A DNA stretch of 64,000 bases from Tritrichomonas musculus (Eukaryota; Parabasalia; Tritrichomonadida; Tritrichomonadidae). The translations under genes were made by a program, and so were the position numbers. How positions within the stretch are numbered: position 1 is the stretch's first letter; every line of letters starts with the position of its first letter. The notes below the pieces were generated by a model. It saw only the letters and a list, made by a program, of their open reading frames with translations. It had not been told where the DNA came from and did no database searches. Shown here piece by piece: positions 57,461 to 64,000 of the stretch. The stretch is taken from contig JAPFFF010000014.1 of NCBI GenBank assembly GCA_039105265.1, forward strand, positions 1,054,001-1,118,000, in the 5' to 3' direction.

Positions 57461-58885
57461 ATGCAAAAATACGAAATCATTCGTGAACTTGGATGCGGTT
57501 CATATGGAAAAGTCTTTTTGGCAAGAAACAAGCGAAATAACCAACAATATGCAATCAAAGAAATTTCAATCGGGAATTTATCTCAACAAGAAAAGGATAA
57601 AGCTATACAAGAAGTCAATCTTCTTAAATCATTAAAAAATCCTCATATTGTTCGACTTGAAAACTCTTTTCAAGAAAAAGGAATCTTATATATTGTAATG
57701 GAATATGTTGACGGTGGCGATTTAGCAGATAAGATACGAGGGAGAGGTACAAAACAGTTTTCCGAAGATGAAATTTTGGATATTTTTATTCAAGTAGTTC
57801 TTGCATTAAATTATCTTCATGAAAAGAAGATTGTGCATCGTGATATAAAACCTCAGAACATCTTTTTAACCCGTGCAAATATAGTCAAGATTGGTGATTT
57901 TGGTGTTGCCAGAGCACTTGAAGGGACTCAAGATCTCTGCCAGACAGTAATAGGTACTCCTTATTATTTATCTCCTGAAGTTTGGAATAATGAGCCGTAT
58001 AATAGTCAAACTGATATTTGGTCTCTTGGATGCATACTATATGAATTATGCGCTCTGAAAAGACCTTTTACTGCACGTGATGCTAACCAACTATTTGCAA
58101 AGGTAATGAGAGGCAATTATGAACCCCTTCCAGCAAGATATTCAAAGAACATACGAAATTTAGTTTCTTCAATGCTAAATCCAGTTCCCTCTGAACGATT
58201 AACCGCAGCTCAAATATTACAGCTTCCTTTCATACAAAGCAAAACCAAAAGCAAAATACAAGAAAACGAAAACAAATTAAAAGCTGTCAATATTATTGTC
58301 CCAGAGAAAAATTTACCACAAAATGTTCAAGCCAATTTTAATCAAAAGAAGAATCAAACACCAGCTCCACCAAAAAGTCACAGATCTGCTTCAAATAACA
58401 AAAAAGTTACAACTCATCTACCAAAGCTTCACTCAAAACCAGATCTTCCACAATTAATCGAATTACCACTTCCTCCTGAAGAAGAAGCTCCAAGATGGGC
58501 CACTCAAAGAGGTAATCAATCAGCAAAACCAGATGAAGTGACAATTTCGTCTTCTCCTGATGATTTCAAAGAAATTAGTGATTTAAAAGACTCAACAACA
58601 GAACTTCAAAAATCTCTTTCATTACAAAAGTCAAAAGTTCCATCATGGGCCAAAACAAATGAGTCTCAAAAAGTTGGATCAGTTGATGAAATTCCAGCCT
58701 TGAAAAAGGATTTAATGAATATTTTGAATGAGCAACTTTTTTCAATGTTGCATCAATATATTATTGAAGAAAATGATATTGAGTCTTCAGCACAATTTGT
58801 GTCAATAATGGAAGAAGATGACCCAAAAACAGTCGAAAAAATGAGAAAACTTGTTCAATTAGAGAATATGAGTGCTGCAAAATAG
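57461..58885 (+). CDS. NIMA-related (NEK) serine/threonine protein kinase, second copy
   Basis: The 474-aa protein has a full kinase domain (1-265): glycine loop GCGSYGKVFLA, lysine in YAIKEI, catalytic loop IVHRDIKPQNIF, GDFGVARAL, and PYYLSPEVW. All catalytic residues are present. It shares with the kinase at 17902 the words MEYVDGGDLA, SLGCILYELCALKRPF and a linker ending ENENKLKAVNIIVPE. The tail is shorter and contains RWATQRG- and SWAK-type motifs plus a conserved helical end (LNEQLFSMLHQYIIEEND). The similar linker and tail motifs show these two are paralogues of one NEK subfamily. Confidence 0.94.
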   Translation: MQKYEIIRELGCGSYGKVFLARNKRNNQQYAIKEISIGNLSQQEKDKAIQEVNLLKSLKNPHIVRLENSFQEKGILYIVMEYVDGGDLADKIRGRGTKQFSEDEILDIFIQVVLALNYLHEKKIVHRDIKPQNIFLTRANIVKIGDFGVARALEGTQDLCQTVIGTPYYLSPEVWNNEPYNSQTDIWSLGCILYELCALKRPFTARDANQLFAKVMRGNYEPLPARYSKNIRNLVSSMLNPVPSERLTAAQILQLPFIQSKTKSKIQENENKLKAVNIIVPEKNLPQNVQANFNQKKNQTPAPPKSHRSASNNKKVTTHLPKLHSKPDLPQLIELPLPPEEEAPRWATQRGNQSAKPDEVTISSSPDDFKEISDLKDSTTELQKSLSLQKSKVPSWAKTNESQKVGSVDEIPALKKDLMNILNEQLFSMLHQYIIEENDIESSAQFVSIMEEDDPKTVEKMRKLVQLENMSAAK

Positions 58886-59116
58886 AATTTTTATATTTTG
58901 TTTGTAATAAATGTTTGAATGCTGTTTATCTTTTTCTTGTTTTTATGCACATATTAAAAAAAGAATATCCCATTAAAGCAAGAGAGAAAATAAAATCGTA
59001 TTTGAACCGTTAAAAGTGAAGTTTAATAAACAGATGTTATATTTTCAAATTAGATACAAAATAATAGTTATAATAAAATTCGAATATCACATCGATATTA
59101 AAATTACATAATTATT

Positions 59117-60310
59117 TCATTCCGTTTTTTTCCCAATATGAAGCGAGTTTACTTTTTCGACTTCAGTTTTGAATGTGATTGGTTTCTGGACTATATCCAG
59201 ATTTTCTTCAACAACAATATCATTTTGTGATTTGCCTTCATCTTCTGCTTGCGAAGCTTCATCATTTGGACGATGATGATGCCAATGCCTATGCTTATGC
59301 TTCCTCCTTGTTTTAGTTAATACAGTCTGGGGTTTCTCTTCAGCTTGGCGAACTTGTGATGCTGCACGTGAATTTTCTTCAAGAATTTGTGCCTTCTTTT
59401 TATAAATATCATGAAATGCAATTCGTTGCTGTCTTTTCTTTTCTGTTTCTTCTTTAGATTGCTTGATTGCAATAACTGCTGCTTTTTCTTGCTGCAATTC
59501 TCGTTGTTTTTTCTTCATATCAACAAGTTTTCTTGCATGTACATGTTGTGCCATTTGCAATTTTCTTTTATAAAAATTGATTTCTTGATTTGCTTCAATA
59601 TTTGATGGCTCAGTTTGAACTATATCTTGATGCATTTTAAGCATTAGAATTTCTTCTTCACGTAAGTCTCGTAATAATTGAGTAAGTTGAGAAATTTTCA
59701 TATCATTTTTTTCAATCATTTCGTAATAACTTGTTGATTTTTTATCGGCTAATAAATCTTTTCTTTGTTCTGTTAATTCTAATTGCATTTCAATTTCACT
59801 TTCTAATTGAGATTGCGATTGCCGTTGAGCTGTAACGTAATTATTTAGATCTGACTCAGTTTCTTCAGTTAAACTACTGTTATACGCAGAAATACGTTTT
59901 TCAAGTTCATCTACTTCTGCTTGCTTGTGTGAAAGTTTTTTAGATAACTCATGCTGCGCAATTTCATCATATATATCGTCAATTCCATCATTTTCGACAT
60001 CATTTTCATTTTTATGCTCTTGAAGCGTATTTAAAAGAATCTGATAATTTTCACGAAGGTGCGTAACTTCTTTTCTGAGAGCTTCGACTTCTGGGCTTAA
60101 ATGGAGCTTTTGTTCGAGAATATAAGCTGGTTGAGAATATTCAAGGTTTGGGTTAGCGAGAAGACTTCGAGTATCTAGCGATGGAAGTTTTCGAATTTGT
60201 TGAACTCGTTTACGAGGAGAAATTGGGCGTGTATTTATTAAATTTTTGCGTGGGGAGGAGAGGCCTCTTGTTGTTGGACGAGTTGATGGAATTTGTATTG
60301 GCACATTCAT
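59117..60310 (-). CDS. Coiled-coil protein, 397 aa
   Basis: Not recognised. Residues 1-60 are basic, Pro/Ser/Arg-rich and disordered (RPTTRGLSSPRKNLINTRPI). A long coiled coil runs from about 70 to 320, with breaks near 110-115 and 160. A His/Arg-rich run (RRKHKHRHWHHHR) lies near 335-348. Such proteins in flagellates are often cytoskeletal (axostyle, pelta or basal body), but that is inference. It diverges from the Myb gene over a 1.28 kb spacer. Confidence 0.75.
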   Translation of the reverse strand: MNVPIQIPSTRPTTRGLSSPRKNLINTRPISPRKRVQQIRKLPSLDTRSLLANPNLEYSQPAYILEQKLHLSPEVEALRKEVTHLRENYQILLNTLQEHKNENDVENDGIDDIYDEIAQHELSKKLSHKQAEVDELEKRISAYNSSLTEETESDLNNYVTAQRQSQSQLESEIEMQLELTEQRKDLLADKKSTSYYEMIEKNDMKISQLTQLLRDLREEEILMLKMHQDIVQTEPSNIEANQEINFYKRKLQMAQHVHARKLVDMKKKQRELQQEKAAVIAIKQSKEETEKKRQQRIAFHDIYKKKAQILEENSRAASQVRQAEEKPQTVLTKTRRKHKHRHWHHHRPNDEASQAEDEGKSQNDIVVEENLDIVQKPITFKTEVEKVNSLHIGKKTE

Positions 60311-60730
60311 TTAAAACGTTTGTTTCAAGACCATATAGTCTTTCAATTATTTAACGTTTTTCCTTTTTCAATTCTAGGTATTTCAAATTTCATTGAACAA
60401 TTGAAAAAAATTGTTAAAAAGATTAGTTTTCGGGATTATACTCATTTTAAGTTATCATCATTATCATATTTTAATAAAATCACATAAGCAAAGCTTAAAT
60501 AATGCTGATTTTGGAACATTATCTTTTTTATATTCATCGAATTTTTATGAAAACATAATTTTTTAATTAATCAAATGCAAATTTATTTATAAAAATCATC
60601 ATTATTACTTATTAATACAGGGATATATTAAATTAATACCTGCATTTTATATTATTTTTTCTCAATAAGAGAGAAAGTAAAATAAAATCTTTTTTTTCAT
60701 TCAATTAGCAATCACATTTATCTATTTTTA

Positions 60731-60867
60731 GGCGGGAAAATGATATCAAATGACCTGTTTTAAGGCGGGAAATATTTGTTGGCCGAAATCCAGATAACGT
60801 TTCACTTTTTCGGACGTTAAGGCTGTAGTTAATTCAATTATTGTTAACAATTTATATCCCGCCAAAA
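60731..60867. promoter_or_regulatory. Cluster of three E2F/DP-like sites
   Basis: GGCGGGAAA occurs at 60731-60739 and 60764-60772, and its opposite orientation TCCCGCCAAAA at 60857-60867. GGCGGGAAA is the reverse complement of TTTCCCGCC, a standard E2F site (TTTSSCGC). Three GC-rich sites in 137 bp of AT-rich DNA is unlikely by chance. Control of either neighbouring gene is inferred. Confidence 0.5.
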
Positions 60868-61588
60868 TAACGAATAAAAGTAACCATTTTATTTTCAAGA
60901 ATATTTTATATAAAATTTTGAATGCGATATCAAAAACATTGAATGAATTTCTGAAAGATATTCACCAAAGTTTTATAACATCATGAAAAAGTCCATTATT
61001 TATTCTCAAAATTAAATATAACCATTTTCTTTTGATCTGAAATTGAATTAAAATCTACTGAAAAAACGATGATTTGATTATATAACATATTTTATGAAAA
61101 TTTACGATTATAAATAGTGTCGTATATCTTATATTTGAAGTTTTATCTTTGTTTTTTTCATGAAAAAATATGTGATATAAAATTATAATATTCTATTCTT
61201 AAAAGAGCTTGATTAATCAGATCTCTTCATCTTTTCCAATTGCATATATAATAAAATGGAATATTTTGCTTTTTTGACCTGTTTCTGATATTTCTCACAA
61301 TTTACTTCAAAAACCATCAATTTATTGAGTTAAGATAAATCCTCAGAAATCTTCAATTTTTGCATTGATAACTTTTGAAACTTTTTTAACAGAATTATGG
61401 TTATATTTTCCATTTTTGAATACATTGCCTGATTAAATTGAGAGTATAAAAAACGATTTTTTCTATTCAAAGATGCAACGAGATCAATCAAATTTGAGAA
61501 TCAATTCAAAAAAAATTTCACAGAAATAATTGAATTAATTCATGAAAATATAGAAATATTCTATCATATCATTTTTTAGGAATACAAC

Positions 61589-61593
61589 TCACA
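61589..61593 (+). promoter_or_regulatory. Initiator-like element (TCAYW) of the Myb gene
   Basis: TCACA directly before the ATG (A 4 nt upstream). A second candidate, TCATT at 61569-61573, would give a 24-nt leader; which one is used is uncertain. Confidence 0.35.
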
Positions 61594-61594
61594 A

Positions 61595-62554
61595 ATGGGA
61601 AGAAATTGGAATCAAGAAGAAGACGACATGCTTCGAGAACTCATTGCCCAATATGGAAAGCAATGGAGCGTTATTGCTAGCCACATGCCAAACCGTACAG
61701 CTACCCAAATCGCCGCAAGATGGGAAAAATGTATTAACCCAAAGCTTACAAAAGGACCTTTCAATCCAGAAGAAGATAAAATACTTAATCAATTCGTCGA
61801 AGAATACGGATGCCATGCATGGCCAAAGGTTACAACTGTATTACCACACAGAACAGCAAAACAATGCCGTGAACGTTGGTTTAACAATCTTGATCCAACT
61901 GTTACAAAGACCCCATGGACTCCAGAAGAAGACGACATGATATTTCAAAATTATCTCAAATTCGGACCAAAATGGTCAACAATTGCTCACCTTATTCCTG
62001 GTAGGACTGATAATAGCATTAAAAATCGCTGGAATGCATCCATTTCAAAAAGAATTCGTACCGATACCGAAGGAAATAAAACCTTAGCCCCATGCAAAAT
62101 TCGCAAATATTCAAAGAAAAATAAGATGCTTGAACAAGGCAGACCAGAAGCACTCAACATTCAATCTCTTTCAAATACAACATCAAATTCAAATTCTTCA
62201 TCATCCGATCTTCCAGTTTTTACAGAGGCAAACATTGTTTTGCCACCGGTTACAGAAGCTTTCGGGATTGTTCCACACTCACGAATACCTTCTACAGCAT
62301 CTTCAGGAACATCAAGTGGAAGCAATACTCCATCAAGAGCTCAAAAGTCAACCCTTCCTTCTCCTTTTGCTATGGTTACTCCAACATTCGAAGGAGGAGA
62401 TCCATTCAATGGCCAAGAACTTCCATTCTCTCCATTTGGCGGGCTCAATTTCCCAACAACTCCAGACTTTTGCTCACCAAGAGGAACGTTCAAGTTCATG
62501 CAATCTCCACTTTTCTCACCAACTTGTGGACCTCATGCTTTTGATGACTTTTAA
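61595..62554 (+). CDS. R1R2R3 Myb transcription factor
   Basis: Three complete Myb repeats occupy residues ~4-152, with the regular tryptophan pattern: W5/W24/W43, then F56/W76/W95 (the first W of R2 is Phe), then W108/W127/W146. R2 (HRTAKQCRERWFNNLDP) and R3 (GRTDNSIKNRWNASI) keep the canonical DNA-contact helices of c-Myb, which read AACNG. Residues 153-319 are Ser/Thr/Pro-rich and probably an activation or regulatory region, ending in an aromatic motif (FSPTCGPHAFDDF). Three-repeat Mybs in other eukaryotes control G2/M genes. Most trichomonad Mybs have two repeats, so this is the less common class. Confidence 0.93.
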   Translation: MGRNWNQEEDDMLRELIAQYGKQWSVIASHMPNRTATQIAARWEKCINPKLTKGPFNPEEDKILNQFVEEYGCHAWPKVTTVLPHRTAKQCRERWFNNLDPTVTKTPWTPEEDDMIFQNYLKFGPKWSTIAHLIPGRTDNSIKNRWNASISKRIRTDTEGNKTLAPCKIRKYSKKNKMLEQGRPEALNIQSLSNTTSNSNSSSSDLPVFTEANIVLPPVTEAFGIVPHSRIPSTASSGTSSGSNTPSRAQKSTLPSPFAMVTPTFEGGDPFNGQELPFSPFGGLNFPTTPDFCSPRGTFKFMQSPLFSPTCGPHAFDDF

Positions 62555-62860
62555 AACATGTTATTCGGGAAATATTATTCTATTTTATTAGTTATAATAT
62601 GTATATAAATTAAAATATTAATTATGCTTTTCATTTGATAATTTTATTTTTCTATTGAAAAAGTTTCTTTTTTTTGGATAATTATCGAGTCGATAATATC
62701 GACTAGTTACTATTCTATCATTTTTATTGTATTTTCCAATTAAAATATAGCATTTTAATCCCTTGGTTTTTTAATAAAGTGATTTTAATAATATAAACGT
62801 ACGAAATTCAATGGATTTAACGTACAATATTTATTATTCCTTATTTTTTTTACCTCACAA
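62555..62860. other. Spacer, nothing recognised
   Basis: 3' flank of the Myb gene. A short palindromic TCGAGTCGATAATATCGACT-like stretch occurs near 62,688-62,705. It ends with the left target duplication of TIR element copy 3. Confidence 0.45.
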
Positions 62861-63626
62861 AGACCATATTAAGGTTGAACAAAAGCAGTATATGATATCA
62901 TATTGTAATATAATAAAATATATGATGACATCAATTTATTTACTAAATATAATGGTAAAATTAACGTAAAATATAAAAATAAATTAATTTTTCTTTTTGA
63001 ATGAAAATTTTACAATTTGATAAGTTTAGAAAAAAAAATGATGTTTTGTATAAATATCATAGCAAATATGAGGAAAATGCAATTTTAAATATAAGATATA
63101 TTTTTTAGTTAATTTATTAAATTGAATTAAATTTTTATGAAATATTTGAATCATAAGAAAATTGAGATCAATTCTATGAAATTATTATATACTTCAGAAT
63201 ATTGTGCATTTTTATAAGAAATAATTGTGAGATTGTAAGATATAAACAATTGAATAATTGTGAGAAAATAAAGATTTCTGAAAAGTAAAAATATGTAAAG
63301 TATTCAAAGTAAAAATCTATCCAAAATAAAGTCCCCAGCGTCGGAATTTTTGATTTTTTAAAATAATTCTTTTCAAAATCAAAAAATATGTCCAATTTTT
63401 CAAATTTTAACTCAGGTTGAAAAGATTAGCTGAGTGATTATTTATGAAATTATCTCTACTTTTAGCAAGATATAGAATAATTTAAATATATTATATAATG
63501 ATATTATTTTTTTATGAATATTTAATATAAAAAATTAAAATTTATTATGATATTTTTCGCAAAATTTGTATTTTTGTTGTCACTTTTTGAATACTACAAA
63601 ATTGAATGAATACCTTAATAGGGTCT
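62861..63626. mobile_element. 766-bp TIR element family, copy 3
   Basis: Same length as the copy at 8403 and differing from it at only a handful of bases by eye. Ends are AGACCATATTAAGGT and the inverted ACCTTAATAGGGTCT. The 8-bp word CCTCACAA flanks it at 62853-62860 and 63627-63634; because it is not a simple A/T run, this is the clearest target duplication of the three. No transposase is encoded. Confidence 0.92.
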
Positions 63627-64000
63627 CCTCACAAATACTATAAACGTCTTTTTAACGTCTTTTTTCATAAAAAACGATTTTTTGAGTTGTAATATTAATG
63701 AAACTTTTTGAATGAGCATACATTTTTAATTTTCTGAATCAAAAATAATATTATTCAATTTAAAATAAATAATATTATTCATATAATATTATTTCATATA
63801 AAGTGATAAAAATGTGTTAAATCACTTTATTTTTAAATTATTTAACACATTTTTAATATGAAACAATAATTATTGATCAAGATAAAAATAAAAAATTAAT
63901 ATCAAAAAATAACGTATTTAGAATTGTAATTTTTAAACGGACAAGTTGTATACAGTTGTAAATACAAAAACCAAGGCTTTCCCATTAATGAATTTTTTTT
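63627..64000. other. AT-rich end of window with a hairpin
   Basis: A perfect 15-bp inverted repeat AAAAATGTGTTAAAT (63808-63822) / ATTTAACACATTTTT (63840-63854), loop 17. No gene seen. Confidence 0.5.

Larger units (their letters stand above)
60311..61594. other. Divergent 1.28 kb regulatory spacer
   Basis: Separates the coiled-coil gene (-) from the Myb gene (+). It carries three E2F-like sites at 60731-60867 and Myb-site-like TAACG words (AGATAACGTTTC near 60,793; AATAACGAATA near 60,866). No gene recognised inside. Confidence 0.55.

Noticed and set aside
61571-61594. 3' splice site TTTTTTAGG before the Myb start
   Set aside because: The downstream ATG already begins a complete R1R2R3 Myb, and no matching 5' exon is visible.
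63421-63440. tRNA A-box-like TTAGCTGAGTG in the 766-bp element, suggesting a SINE
   Set aside because: No B-box or cloverleaf; the element has terminal inverted repeats and 8-bp duplications typical of DNA transposons.

Overview
The window reads as nuclear DNA of a trichomonad (Parabasalia), most likely a Tritrichomonas-type genome; this is inferred from the sequence, not confirmed by a search. The reasons are very AT-rich spacers, apparently intronless genes on both strands, very short predicted 5' leaders, TCAYW initiator-like motifs just upstream of several ATGs, and a typical protein set: NEK kinases, a three-repeat Myb, a multi-pass cyclase-like protein, small bromodomain, RhoGAP and C2-domain proteins, and SEL1-like fragments.

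Layout. 1-2988 is the 3' part of a membrane adenylyl/guanylyl cyclase-like gene (+). 2989-6259 is a gene-poor gap holding a 1.86 kb element with perfect 46-bp terminal inverted repeats. 6260-8353 is a RhoGAP protein (-), with a 766-bp TIR element (copy 1) inserted 50 bp upstream of its ATG. 9845-16206 is a run of minus-strand genes: importin-beta-like, an unknown protein, WASHC3, and a Cdc25-like phosphatase. 17902-21522 holds a NEK kinase, an RCC1-repeat protein and a small unknown gene. 21930-32261 is one giant glutamate/lysine-rich repeat protein (3443 aa). 32420-37418 holds an unknown acidic protein, a Cdc7-like pseudokinase, a short unknown and a degenerate PLD3-like membrane protein. 37419-42493 is a gene-poor accessory zone with a candidate structured RNA, a decayed gene, TIR element copy 2, and a nested palindrome carrying a GC-rich minisatellite. 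42494-45388 holds a small coiled-coil protein, an L1-domain (ribosome biogenesis) protein and a ubiquitin-like protein. 46912-46983 is tRNA-Ala(AGC). 47237-49576 is a rearranged LINE. 50521-51700 is a SEL1-like pseudogene, 51710-52369 an unknown intact gene, and 52380-53570 decayed coding DNA. 54646-62554 is genic again (C2 protein, bromodomain protein, second NEK, coiled-coil protein, R1R2R3 Myb), followed by TIR element copy 3.

Several genes point to cell-cycle or cytoskeletal control (Cdc25-like, two NEKs, Cdc7-like pseudokinase, Myb, RhoGAP, WASHC3), but nothing indicates co-transcription; each gene seems to have its own promoter. Clustered E2F-like sites lie in the divergent spacer upstream of the Myb gene. 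The strongest new signals are the 766-bp element family (three copies, each with its own 8-bp target duplication), the 1.86 kb inverted-repeat element, the Cdc7-like pseudokinase without an in-frame ATG, a LINE whose layout fits twin-primed insertion, and a possible H/ACA-type RNA.
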